A DNA stretch of 31,750 bases from an uncultured Clostridium sp. (GTDB taxonomy: Bacteria; Bacillota; Clostridia; Lachnospirales; Lachnospiraceae). The stretch spans positions 1-31,750 of the forward strand of contig NZ_URHZ01000067.1 of the NCBI RefSeq assembly GCF_900547735.1. The letters run 5' to 3'. A program made the translations under genes and the position numbers. Numbering within the stretch: the stretch's first letter is position 1; each line of letters opens with the position of its first letter. Below the pieces are notes generated by a model, which was not told the origin of the DNA, did not search any database, and saw nothing but the letters and a program-made list of their open reading frames with translations. Positions 6,683 through 15,473 of the stretch are shown piece by piece.

Positions 6683-7999
6683 ATGAACGAAAAGATACAG
6701 GAGTGGTACGGGAAGAATGGGAAGCGGCTGACGGAGCTGATCGATAAAATCTGGAGCAAACCGGAAGCGTCCTTAGAAGAGTATGAGGCCTGCCGGAATG
6801 TGGCGGATTTTCTAAAGGGAGAGGGATTTTCGGTAAAGACCTTCAACTGCTGCGGAGAAGGGGAGAGGCCCAATACGGTGGTGGCCGACTGGGGAAGCGG
6901 ATCTCCCGTGATTGGGATTCTGGGAGAGTACGACGCTCTTCTGGGCCTGGGTCAGGATGCGGTTCCGATACGTTCGGAACGTCCGGGCTACGGACACGGA
7001 TGCGGCCACAGCCTGATGAGCCCTGCCGGAGCCGGAGCGGTATGCGCAGCCAGAGCGGTGATGGAGGCGGAGCATCTGCCGGGAACCCTCCGGTTTATCG
7101 CCTGTCCGGCGGAGGAGATTGGCAAGGGCAAGATTTATCTGATGGAGAAAGGAGTGTTTGACGGGCTTGACTGCTGTATGGCCTGGCATCCGGCCGGGTA
7201 TGATGCAACGCCATTTGAGGGGGTATTGCAGGCACTGGCGGGAATGAAATTTGAATTTTTCGGCGAGGCCGCCCATGCGGCCCTTTCCCCGGAGCTGGGA
7301 AAGAGCGCTCTGGATGCCGCGGAGCTGATGAATATAGGGGTTCAGTTCCTGCGGGAGCATGTGACGCCGGATGTACGGATCCATTACATTTACCTGAACG
7401 GCGGGGACAGGCCGAACATCGTGCCTTCCTATGCTTCTTTACAGTACTATATCAGGGCAAAAGATATGAAAGGAAATGAGGCGGTCATCGAGAGGGTGAA
7501 ACGGATTGCGCAGGGAGCGGCCCTCATGACGGACACGCAGGTAAAGTGGGAAACGGAGATAAAAAGCCCGGAGACCTGCATCCTCCACAGCTTTAACCGG
7601 TTTTTATATCAGGCCATGGAAAAAATCCCGCCGGTCAGATACACCGGGGAGGAAAAGGCGTTTGCCGGAGAATTATACAGAAATATCATGGGAAGAGAGC
7701 CGGAGGGGGAGATACTTCCGGAAGGAATCAGGGAGCCGGGCGGAACAGAGATTCCGGCCATGGGCTCCAGCGATGTGGGCTGTGTGACAAAGGCAGTGCC
7801 GACGGGGCGGATATTCGGACTGGGGATTCTTAAGGATATTCCGACCCATCACTGGGGAGTGACGGCCACGGCCGGAATGAGCATCGGATATAAGGCGTCC
7901 CTGTTTGCAGGACAGGCCCTGGCGCAGGCGGCGTATGAGATTGCAGTTACCCCGTCTCTTATAGACGGTTTTAAAGAGGAACTGAGAGGGAAGCAGTAA
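6683..7999 (+). CDS. M20-family metallo-amidohydrolase, AbgB-like
   Basis: A 438-residue protein of the M20D/AbgB type, which hydrolyses N-acyl or p-aminobenzoyl-linked amino acids. Likely metal ligands are H105 and H109 in GHGCGHS, E144-E145 in PAEEIG and H169 in AWHPAG. C107 in HGCGH is typical of the family. The lid/dimerisation part (about 185-300) includes GEAAHAALSPELGKSALDAAE. The C-terminal HHWGVTATAGMSIGYKA matches AbgB closely. It is first in a six-gene same-strand operon with a peptide-type importer, so the transported compound is probably its substrate. It has no signal peptide, so it acts in the cytoplasm. Exact substrate unknown. Confidence 0.87.
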   Translation: MNEKIQEWYGKNGKRLTELIDKIWSKPEASLEEYEACRNVADFLKGEGFSVKTFNCCGEGERPNTVVADWGSGSPVIGILGEYDALLGLGQDAVPIRSERPGYGHGCGHSLMSPAGAGAVCAARAVMEAEHLPGTLRFIACPAEEIGKGKIYLMEKGVFDGLDCCMAWHPAGYDATPFEGVLQALAGMKFEFFGEAAHAALSPELGKSALDAAELMNIGVQFLREHVTPDVRIHYIYLNGGDRPNIVPSYASLQYYIRAKDMKGNEAVIERVKRIAQGAALMTDTQVKWETEIKSPETCILHSFNRFLYQAMEKIPPVRYTGEEKAFAGELYRNIMGREPEGEILPEGIREPGGTEIPAMGSSDVGCVTKAVPTGRIFGLGILKDIPTHHWGVTATAGMSIGYKASLFAGQALAQAAYEIAVTPSLIDGFKEELRGKQ

Positions 8000-8027
8000 A
8001 AACAGCAGTATACGAAGGAGGATATTT

Positions 8028-9575
8028 ATGAGAAGGACGTTACGGAAATGGGTATGTGTTGCAATGGCGGGAATCATGGTTCTGTCCATGGCAGGATGCG
8101 GCGGGGGAGATAAGGCAAAGGAAGCGGATACGTCGAAAAACGACACGCTGACGGTGGCGCTGCCCAGTGAACCGCTGGGGCTTGTCGGCTCCCAGGTGGG
8201 AACTCTGGTTTCCAACATTCCTATCTGCAATATTGCCGAGGGACTTATTACCGTCACCCCGGAGGGGAAATATGAACCGCTCCTGGCGGAAAAGTATGAG
8301 CAGGTGGACGAACGCTCCTACCGATTCTATTTGAAAAAGGGCGTGAAATTCCATAACGGGGAAGAGATGAAGGCGGAGGACGTGGTTTACTCCCTGCATG
8401 AGGCAGCCATAAGCCCCAGCGTCAAGCATGCATCCGCGGCCATCGACCCGGACGGATTTGAGATAGAGGATGATTACACCGTTATTGTACGGACCACGGA
8501 AGCTTATGCGCCGATTATCGCCTGTTTGAGCCATTCGGCCAATTCCATCGTAAATGCTAAGGCATGGGAGGAGAAGGGGGAGGACTTCGTCCGCAACCCG
8601 GTCGGTACGGGACCGTACAAGTTCGTGTCCTGGACATCCGGCGAATCCATCGTCCTGGAGCGTTTTGAGGATTACCACGGAGAAAAGGCAAAGACAAAGA
8701 ACCTGGTGTTCCGGATTATGCCGGAGGCGGCCAGCCGCGTCGTGGAGCTGGAATCGGGCGGCGTTGATGTAATCGGGGATGTGCCGGTCAACGATCTGAA
8801 ACGGTTTAAGGAGAGTGATGGGAAGTTTAACGTATACGCAAAGCCGGGCATGAGAATTTATCCGATTATCATGAATGAACAGTCGGAGCTTTTTGCCGAC
8901 AGAACGCTGCGCCAGGCCATGCGCTATGCAACGAATGTGGATGATATGATTTCCGTAGTGTGGGAGGGGGACGCAACCCACGTGGATACGGTGATGCCGC
9001 CCAGTATTGCGGGTTATACCGGGGATGTGACAAAATATGAATACAGTCAGGAGAAGGCGAAAGAACTGATGGCGGAGGCCGGATATCCCGACGGATTTAC
9101 CTGCAAACTTATCACCAGCGAGGCAAGTGAGAATGTGAAACTGGCGGAAGTCCTGCAGGCGCAGTGGAAAGAGATTGGCGTTACGGTGGAAATCGAACAG
9201 ATGGAGAATGCGGCCTGGCTGACCCGTCAGAATAACCTGGAATTCGATCTGACCGTATGTCCGACCAACAACTCCGTGGGCGATGCGGACGGAAACTTTA
9301 CGAAGATGTTCCTGTCTACCAACACCGGCAATGCCGGTAACTTTGCGGCCTACAATAATCCGGCGGCGGATGAGCTGATTCTGGCGGCGCGCGCCGAGGG
9401 AGATCAGGAGAAACGCGTGGGCATGTACGGGGAACTGCAGCAGATTATTGCCGACGACGCGGTCTGGATTCCGGCCGGCGTCCCGGATTTACAGGTGGTG
9501 ACGAGAGGAAACGTAAAGGGATTTGAACTGTACGCAAACAATACCCAGAGGTACAAGGACGTTTACAAGGAGTGA
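8028..9575 (+). CDS. ABC transporter substrate-binding lipoprotein, family 5
   Basis: A 515-residue protein. The signal peptide ends in the lipobox MAGC with lipid-anchored C24. The rest is an SBP_bac_5 (DppA/OppA/NikA-type) protein: AEGLITVTPEGKYEPLLAEKY, YRFYLKKGVKFHNGEEMKAEDVVYSL and NPVGTGPYKFVSW are family landmarks. It captures a peptide-like or other ligand outside the membrane. It lies 28 bases behind the M20 gene with AAGGAGG before the ATG, and precedes two permeases and two ATPases, making a complete importer. Confidence 0.92.
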   Translation: MRRTLRKWVCVAMAGIMVLSMAGCGGGDKAKEADTSKNDTLTVALPSEPLGLVGSQVGTLVSNIPICNIAEGLITVTPEGKYEPLLAEKYEQVDERSYRFYLKKGVKFHNGEEMKAEDVVYSLHEAAISPSVKHASAAIDPDGFEIEDDYTVIVRTTEAYAPIIACLSHSANSIVNAKAWEEKGEDFVRNPVGTGPYKFVSWTSGESIVLERFEDYHGEKAKTKNLVFRIMPEAASRVVELESGGVDVIGDVPVNDLKRFKESDGKFNVYAKPGMRIYPIIMNEQSELFADRTLRQAMRYATNVDDMISVVWEGDATHVDTVMPPSIAGYTGDVTKYEYSQEKAKELMAEAGYPDGFTCKLITSEASENVKLAEVLQAQWKEIGVTVEIEQMENAAWLTRQNNLEFDLTVCPTNNSVGDADGNFTKMFLSTNTGNAGNFAAYNNPAADELILAARAEGDQEKRVGMYGELQQIIADDAVWIPAGVPDLQVVTRGNVKGFELYANNTQRYKDVYKE

Positions 9576-9579
9576 TGAT

Positions 9580-10515
9580 ATGCTGAAATACATCATAAAG
9601 AGAGTGCTTATGCTGGTGCCGGTCCTGCTGGGCGTCACATTTATCATATTCGTGCTGCTCAGTGTGACCACCGGCGATCCGGCGGAGATTATCCTGGGGG
9701 AGGCCGCCACGCCGGAAACGGTGGCGGAGCTCCATGAGGAGATGGGTCTGGATGACCCTCTCCCCATCCGGTTCGGTAAGTTTGTCTGGAATTTCGTCAG
9801 CAAGGGGGATTTGGGCCGGAGCTATACGACCAACGAACCTGTGACGGAACTGATTGCAGCCAGATTTCCGAACACATTAAAACTGGCGGCTGCGGCCACG
9901 CTGATGTCGGTGGCCGTGGGACTGACTTTCGGAATTATTTCCGCAATCAGGCCCTATTCGATGGTGGACAATGTCGTTATGTCGGTGGCGCTGATCGGAG
10001 TATCCATGCCCAGGTTCTGGCAGGGATTACTGCTCATCCTTTTATTTTCCATTAACCTGGGATGGCTGCCCTCTTCGTCCACGAACCTGTCGTCCATGAA
10101 GGAACTCTTTCTTCCGGCGCTCACCGTGGCGCTGGCATCGGCCGCCGAGACGGCCAGAATGACACGGTCCAGCATGCTGGAGGTCATCCGTCAGGACTAT
10201 GTGGTGACGGCCAAAGCCAAGGGCCTGCCGGAGCGCATGGTGGTTCTGCGCCATGCCCTGAGGAATGCACTGATACCGATTATCACCATTGTCGGCATTA
10301 ACTTCGGTGTCCTGCTGGGTGGAGCGGTGGTGGTGGAATCCATATTTTCCATATCAGGGGTAGGAAAGCTTATGGTGGATGCCATCAAGGCGAGAAATTA
10401 TCCTGTCGTCCAGGGCGGAGTGCTGTATATCGCATTTGCCTTCTGCATGGTAAACCTGCTGGTGGATATTCTGTATACATTTGCGGATCCGCGGGTAAAA
10501 TCCAGGCTGCGTTGA
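9580..10515 (+). CDS. peptide-type ABC transporter permease, DppB-like
   Basis: A 311-residue protein. The start at 9580 gives MLKYIIKRVLMLVPVLLGV, the standard DppB/OppB N-terminus, with AAGGAG 8 bases upstream. An upstream in-frame ATG lies inside the binding-protein gene and is unlikely. About six membrane helices are visible. The EAA loop, QDYVVTAKAKGLPERMVVLR, contacts the ATPases. It starts 4 bases after the binding-protein stop, so coupling is likely. Confidence 0.93.
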   Translation: MLKYIIKRVLMLVPVLLGVTFIIFVLLSVTTGDPAEIILGEAATPETVAELHEEMGLDDPLPIRFGKFVWNFVSKGDLGRSYTTNEPVTELIAARFPNTLKLAAAATLMSVAVGLTFGIISAIRPYSMVDNVVMSVALIGVSMPRFWQGLLLILLFSINLGWLPSSSTNLSSMKELFLPALTVALASAAETARMTRSSMLEVIRQDYVVTAKAKGLPERMVVLRHALRNALIPIITIVGINFGVLLGGAVVVESIFSISGVGKLMVDAIKARNYPVVQGGVLYIAFAFCMVNLLVDILYTFADPRVKSRLR

Positions 10516-10528
10516 GGGGGACAATGCT

Positions 10529-11398
10529 ATGAATGAAACAACTGTTACATATAAGAAAAAGTCGCAGGGACCGGAGATATGGAGGAGATTCAAGAAAAAC
10601 AGGCGTGCGCTTCTGGGCCTGGGCATTCTGATTTTCCTGGTATTTCTGGCGGTATTTGCAAACGTGGTATCGCCTTATGATCCGACGGTGCAGGATATTC
10701 CAAACAAGCTTCAGGGGCCGAGCATAGCGCACCTGATGGGGACGGATCAGTATGGGAGGGATATTCTTTCCCGCGTGATTTTTGGAACCAGGATATCTTT
10801 GATGGTTGGAATTGTTTCCACATCCATGGCCGTAGCCGTGGGAGGCACGCTGGGTTCCGTGGCCGGATATTACGGAGGGGTGACGGAGAGCATCATCATG
10901 CGGGTCACCGATATCTTTCTGGCAATTCCAAGCATCCTTTTAAACATCGCCATTGCGGCGGCGCTCGGGGGAGGACTGGTCAACATGATGATTGCTCTGG
11001 GGATTTCCTATATACCGGCATACTGCAGGATTATGAGAAGCTCCATTTATTCGGTGCGGGATCAGGAATTCATCGAGGCATCCAGGGCCGCGGGAGCGGG
11101 GGACGGCTATATTATTCTTCACCACATTGTGCCGAACTGCCTGTCTCCGATGATCGTGCAGGCCACGCTCAAGGTGGGAGCGGCAATCCTGCTCTGTTCT
11201 ACCCTAAGTTTTATCGGTGTGGGCATCAGTCCGCCTACCCCGGAGTGGGGCTCCATGATTGCAACGGGCAGGGAGTATTTAAGGACAGCCCCGCATCTGA
11301 CCACGTTTCCGGGCATTGCCATTATGCTGGCCGTATTTTCACTGAATCTGATGGGGGATGGGCTGAGGGACGCCCTGGACCCGAAACTGAAAAATTAG
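10529..11398 (+). CDS. peptide-type ABC transporter permease, DppC-like
   Basis: A 289-residue protein with a charged cytoplasmic N-terminus (WRRFKKNRRALLGL), the DppC signature HLMGTDQYGRDILSRVIFG, about six helices and an EAA loop with EASRAAGAGDGYIILHHIVP. It pairs with the DppB-like protein to form the channel. It lies 13 bases behind that gene in the same operon. Confidence 0.93.
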   Translation: MNETTVTYKKKSQGPEIWRRFKKNRRALLGLGILIFLVFLAVFANVVSPYDPTVQDIPNKLQGPSIAHLMGTDQYGRDILSRVIFGTRISLMVGIVSTSMAVAVGGTLGSVAGYYGGVTESIIMRVTDIFLAIPSILLNIAIAAALGGGLVNMMIALGISYIPAYCRIMRSSIYSVRDQEFIEASRAAGAGDGYIILHHIVPNCLSPMIVQATLKVGAAILLCSTLSFIGVGISPPTPEWGSMIATGREYLRTAPHLTTFPGIAIMLAVFSLNLMGDGLRDALDPKLKN

Positions 11399-11410
11399 GA
11401 GGGGGTTAAA

Positions 11411-12388
11411 ATGGGAGAGAAAGAACAACTGCTGGAGATTAAAAACCTCACCATCCATTATGTGACCGATGAATTCGTCGTGCATGCGGTGGAACATCTT
11501 CATTTAACCCTGGAAAAGGGTAAGACCCTGGGAGTCGTGGGAGAAACCGGAGCGGGCAAAACCACGACGGCCAAGGGGATCATGCGCCTCCTGCCGGATC
11601 CGCCGGCCAAGGTGATAGAAGGAGAAGTATTTTTTGAGGGACGGGATCTGCTGAAGCTGGATGAAAAGACCATGCGGACCATACGGGGAAACCAGATTTC
11701 GATGATATTCCAGGACCCAATGACGGCGTTAAATCCGGTTCTGGTGGTAGGGGAACAGATCGCCGAGGTCATTTCCCAGCATGAGCACATCAAGAAAAGC
11801 GAAGCTATGAAGAAGGCCGGGGATATGCTGGAGCTGGTGGGAATTGAGAGGAGGAGGCTTAAAGACTACCCGCATCAGTTCTCGGGCGGTATGAAGCAGC
11901 GCGTCGTGATAGCCATGGCTCTGGCCTGCAATCCGATTCTGCTTATTGCGGACGAACCGACGACAGCCCTCGACGTGACGATTCAGGCCCAGGTGCTGGA
12001 ACTGATGCGGGGCCTCAGGGAACAATACGGCACGTCCATGCTGCTCATCACCCATGACCTGGGGATTGTGGCGGAAATCTGCGACAATGTGGCCATCATG
12101 TATGCGGGAAATGTGGTGGAATACGGCACCAGGGAAGATATCTTCCTCCGGACGTCCCACCCGTATACCAGGGGATTGTTTGCCTGTATTCCGGATCTGT
12201 TTGAGGATGAGACAACGCTGACGCCGATTAAGGGACTGATGCCGGATCCGTCCAACCTTCCGGAGGGCTGTGCGTTCGCACCGCGGTGCGGGGAGGCAAA
12301 GGAGTGCTGCCTGAAGGAGAAACCACAGGCAAGGGAAATTACACCGGGCCATTATGTGTCATGTTTTTTTGCGGAAGGTGGGAATTGA
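11411..12388 (+). CDS. peptide-type ABC transporter ATPase, DppD-like
   Basis: A 325-residue protein with Walker A GETGAGKT (44-51), Q-loop IFQDPMTALNP, signature FSGGMKQR, Walker B LLIADEPTTALD, switch LLITHDLGIV, and the C-terminal oligopeptide-transporter extension with cysteines in GCAFAPRCGEAKECC. It drives import together with the DppF-like ATPase. AGGAGGGGG precedes the ATG. Confidence 0.93.
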   Translation: MGEKEQLLEIKNLTIHYVTDEFVVHAVEHLHLTLEKGKTLGVVGETGAGKTTTAKGIMRLLPDPPAKVIEGEVFFEGRDLLKLDEKTMRTIRGNQISMIFQDPMTALNPVLVVGEQIAEVISQHEHIKKSEAMKKAGDMLELVGIERRRLKDYPHQFSGGMKQRVVIAMALACNPILLIADEPTTALDVTIQAQVLELMRGLREQYGTSMLLITHDLGIVAEICDNVAIMYAGNVVEYGTREDIFLRTSHPYTRGLFACIPDLFEDETTLTPIKGLMPDPSNLPEGCAFAPRCGEAKECCLKEKPQAREITPGHYVSCFFAEGGN

Positions 12389-12389
12389 C

Positions 12390-13352
12390 ATGGAAGAGAA
12401 ACTGATTGAAGTAAAAAACTTAAAAAAATATTTCCAGACTCCCGCCGGGATGCTCCATGCGGTGGATGACGTGAATTTCCACGTGATGAAGGGGGAAACC
12501 CTGGGCTTAGTAGGGGAATCGGGCTGCGGAAAATCCACCACCGGCAGGGCGGTACTGCGGCTCATCGAACCCACCGGAGGCGAGATTTTGTATGACGGTG
12601 AGGATATCTGCAAGTACGGTAAGGAAAGAATGCGGGAGATGAGGAAAAAGATGCAGATCGTCTTCCAGGACCCGTACTCTTCTTTGAATCCGCGCCACAA
12701 TGTCTTTGAGTGCATTGAAGAGCCGTTAAAGGTCAATAAGATATACAGAGACAGGAAGGAAACGGAGCAGAAGGTATTTGAACTGATGGAGACGGTGGGG
12801 CTGGCTCCCCGTCTGGTCAATGCGTATCCCCATGAGCTGGACGGAGGGCGCCGCCAGAGAGTCGGCGTTGCCAGGGCTCTGGCCCTCAACCCCTCATTTC
12901 TGGTGCTGGATGAGCCGGTGTCGGCCCTGGACGTGTCTATCCAGGCCCAGGTACTGAATCTGCTGCAGGAACTGCAGCACAAATTCAAGCTTTCCTATCT
13001 GTTCATTTCCCATGACCTGAGTGTGGTAAAGCATATCAGTGACAGGATTGCGGTTATGTACCTGGGAGTGATCGTGGAGCTGGCCGATTACCGCGAGATT
13101 TTTTCAAATCCTCTGCATCCCTACACGAGGGCGCTGCTCTCGGCCGTACCGGTTCCCAGGCTGTCCGTGGAGCGGGAACGTGTCATCCTGGAAGGCGATG
13201 TGCCGAGCCCGGTCGATCCGCCGGCCGGATGCCGCTTCTGCAAGCGCTGTCCGAACCGGAAGGAGATCTGCGGGGAAGTGACGCCGGAGTTTCTGGAGAG
13301 GGAACCGGGCCATTTTGCCGCCTGCCACTTTGCCGGTGAAACAGGCATTTAG
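12390..13352 (+). CDS. peptide-type ABC transporter ATPase, DppF-like
   Basis: A 320-residue protein. The ATG at 12390 (MEEKLIEVKNLKKYF) is chosen because it follows the DppD stop by one base. An in-frame upstream ATG at 12354 lies inside that gene. Walker A is GESGCGKS (42-49), Q-loop VFQDPYSSLNP, and Walker B LVLDEPVSALD with E175. The signature reads LDGGR (150-154) instead of LSGGQ, a variant I believe recurs in clostridial DppF-like proteins. The C-terminal cysteine motif CRFCKRCPNRKEIC is present. The stop overlaps the convergent LysR gene by 4 bases. Confidence 0.92.
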   Translation: MEEKLIEVKNLKKYFQTPAGMLHAVDDVNFHVMKGETLGLVGESGCGKSTTGRAVLRLIEPTGGEILYDGEDICKYGKERMREMRKKMQIVFQDPYSSLNPRHNVFECIEEPLKVNKIYRDRKETEQKVFELMETVGLAPRLVNAYPHELDGGRRQRVGVARALALNPSFLVLDEPVSALDVSIQAQVLNLLQELQHKFKLSYLFISHDLSVVKHISDRIAVMYLGVIVELADYREIFSNPLHPYTRALLSAVPVPRLSVERERVILEGDVPSPVDPPAGCRFCKRCPNRKEICGEVTPEFLEREPGHFAACHFAGETGI

Positions 13353-14284
13353 TGGTAACGTTCTTTCAGAAGATTTACAAAATGCTGCGCTGCGTGCGTC
13401 ACATAGGAAGAGCGCTTGTAGAATACGGCCAGGGGCCATTGGAGCGGGGGCTCATCGATGGTAAAGAGAGCCAGGTTGGGAGGAAGGTTGCCCGGCGCGG
13501 TGCCGGCTTCGGGGACGAAGGTAAATCCCATACCCGCGGCCACCATATTGATGGCGGTAGTCAGGTTTTCCGTCTCAAAGATCCGGGAGGGGTGCAGGTG
13601 GTGCTTGCTGAAGAAACTGGAAATGGTCACAGTCAGGTTCTGTCCGGCCTTTGTGAGGAAGAACTGCTCCTTTTCAATCAGTGAGAGATCCAGGTGGGGA
13701 TAAACTCCCGCCGGATTGCCGGACGCGCCGCTTTCCGGAAAAAGGGAGCGTATCAGCGGATGCTCCCGGTTGGCCAGAAGCAGAATCCGCTCATACATGA
13801 GCACCTCGTAGTCCAGATTTTGATAATTAAGGTTGGAAACGGGATTTAAAATACAAAGATCCAGCCGTTGTTTCAGCATCTCATTGATTAGGAAATCGGA
13901 TTTTCCCTCGACTACCTTGACCTCGATATTTGGGTACTTCTTTGAGAAAACGGGAAGAATCTCCGGCAGCATATAGGAGCTGCGCCACAGGGCGAGGCCC
14001 AGAGTCAGCTTGCCGCGGTCGTTCTTCTTGATTTCGGAAAATTCTTTCTGGAGCTGGCTGTCCAGCTCGGCAACGGTAGTGACATATTCCAGATACCGCT
14101 CGCCTGCATAGGTGAGCTTCAGCGGTGAGCTGTGATGATCGAAGAGCTCGATCCCCAGGTTGTCCTCCAGTCTTTTTAAATATTTGCTCAGGGAGGGCTG
14201 GGAGATAAAAAGTTTTTCCGCTGCCTCGGAGAGGTTTTTTGCCTCCGTGATGGCAAGGAAATATTCGTAGTTTTTGAACAGCAT
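13349..14284 (-). CDS. LysR-family transcriptional regulator
   Basis: A 311-residue protein with an N-terminal winged helix (about 3-60) containing FLAITEAKNLSEAAEKLFIS and QPSLSKYLKRLEDNLGIELF, the LysR pattern, followed by a periplasmic-binding-like effector domain (about 90-300). GAGGTG lies before the ATG at 14284. It ends inside the importer operon terminus and is divergent from the dehydrogenase/RraA pair, the classic place for a LysR regulator. AGTTATA-type sites occur between the divergent genes and in front of the M20 operon. The effector is unknown. Confidence 0.9.
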   Translation of the reverse strand: MLFKNYEYFLAITEAKNLSEAAEKLFISQPSLSKYLKRLEDNLGIELFDHHSSPLKLTYAGERYLEYVTTVAELDSQLQKEFSEIKKNDRGKLTLGLALWRSSYMLPEILPVFSKKYPNIEVKVVEGKSDFLINEMLKQRLDLCILNPVSNLNYQNLDYEVLMYERILLLANREHPLIRSLFPESGASGNPAGVYPHLDLSLIEKEQFFLTKAGQNLTVTISSFFSKHHLHPSRIFETENLTTAINMVAAGMGFTFVPEAGTAPGNLPPNLALFTIDEPPLQWPLAVFYKRSSYVTHAAQHFVNLLKERYH

Positions 14285-14314
14285 ATGGTCACCTCACAGT
14301 AGTGTACTCATTAA

Positions 14315-14413
14315 TATAACTAAAAGTTATAATCATTGTATCACGGTTTTCCTTTTATTTAAAGGGAAAATAGGAGAAATATCAATAAAACGGCATGGCT
14401 GAAAAGTTATAAT
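14315..14413. promoter_or_regulatory. divergent LysR control region
   Basis: TATAACTAAAAGTTATA (14315-14331) is a perfect 7-3-7 dyad of the LysR T-N11-A kind. The 12-mer AAAAGTTATAAT occurs at 14322-14333 and again at 14402-14413, 80 bases apart. The second copy contains the -10 box TATAAT (14408-14413) of the dehydrogenase gene, whose -35 region is poor, as expected of an activated promoter. Confidence 0.6.
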
Positions 14414-14433
14414 GAGAGGGGAGACATGTTTCA

Positions 14434-15450
14434 ATGAAAAAAGCAGTTGTAGTGGATAAAGATTATGGGAGTGTGGCAAAGGAGGATTTGGAAGAACTGC
14501 AGCAGGCATACCGGGAACAGGGGATAGAGCTTGAACTCTGTCATTTTACCTCGGAGGAGGAGATCATCGAGGGCTGCAGAGGCGCGGCGGCCATTTTAGG
14601 CACCGGCAATCCGCCCATCACAGCCCGCGTCTTAAAAGCGCTCCCGGAGCTTAAAATTGTCCAGCGGTTTGGAATCGGGGTTAATTCCATCGACCTGGAG
14701 GCGGCGTCGGAGTGCAGAACCGTGGTTCTTTTTATGCCGGGGTTCTGTGTGGAGGAGCTGGCGGCCCATGCAGCGTCGCTGATCCTGGCCCTGATCCGGA
14801 ACACCGCGTATTATGACCGCCATATCCGCATGGGAGAATGGCCGAAAGCGTCTTATTATACACCGCCCAAGGTGTCGGAACTGACGGTGGGCCTCTATGG
14901 TTTCGGGGGCTCGGCAAGGCTGCTGTACCAGATTTTCAGGGAGGGCTTTGGAGCCAGGGTCATTGCCTGCGACCCATATCTGCCTGAAGAGGCCAGGGCG
15001 CGGTATGATGCGGAATTTGTGGATTTTAACACCCTGCTCGGCCGGTCGGATGTCATCTCCATCCATGCCCCTCTCAATAAGGAGACCAGGCACATCTTCG
15101 GCAGGGATGCATTTTGCAGGATGAAGAAGGGTGCTATGATAGTAAACATCGCCAGGGGAGGGCTGATCGATGAGGAGGCTCTTGTGAAGGCCCTTGACGA
15201 GGGGCAAATCCGTTTTGCAGGCCTCGATGTATTCGAGACGGAGCCTTTAAGAGCCGATTCCCCTCTTCGGGAGCGCGACGATGTGGTGTTGACCTGCCAC
15301 AGCGCATTTTACGGCACAGGCTCTAAAAAGCGGCAGCTTTCCTGGGCCAGGGAGCTGGTGGCGGAGGCCCTGAATGAGGGGAAAGTCAGGAAGGAACATG
15401 TGGCGAACCGTGATGTGATGGAAAAAGAGACGGGATTTCAGTTTACATAG
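14434..15450 (+). CDS. D-isomer-specific 2-hydroxyacid dehydrogenase
   Basis: A 338-residue protein of the SerA/GhrB/LdhA superfamily, which interconverts 2-oxo acids and D-2-hydroxy acids with NAD(P)H. The substrate domain is split around a nucleotide-binding domain with TVGLYGFGGSARLL (151-164). Its glycine motif GFGGSA departs from the usual GxGxxG. The catalytic triad is visible as R241 (NIARGGLIDEEAL), E270 (FETEPL) and H289 (TCHSAF). It starts 149 bases from the divergent LysR gene and is followed after 23 bases by the RraA-family gene. The substrate is not determinable. Confidence 0.88.
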   Translation: MKKAVVVDKDYGSVAKEDLEELQQAYREQGIELELCHFTSEEEIIEGCRGAAAILGTGNPPITARVLKALPELKIVQRFGIGVNSIDLEAASECRTVVLFMPGFCVEELAAHAASLILALIRNTAYYDRHIRMGEWPKASYYTPPKVSELTVGLYGFGGSARLLYQIFREGFGARVIACDPYLPEEARARYDAEFVDFNTLLGRSDVISIHAPLNKETRHIFGRDAFCRMKKGAMIVNIARGGLIDEEALVKALDEGQIRFAGLDVFETEPLRADSPLRERDDVVLTCHSAFYGTGSKKRQLSWARELVAEALNEGKVRKEHVANRDVMEKETGFQFT

Positions 15451-15473
15451 AATTTATATAGGAGGATGTCAGA

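Noticed and set aside
8040..8981. 313-codon minus-strand open frame opposite the binding-protein gene
   Set aside because: It lies wholly inside a well-conserved SBP family 5 gene and its translation is rich in His, Arg and Cys without any recognisable domain, so it is a shadow frame.
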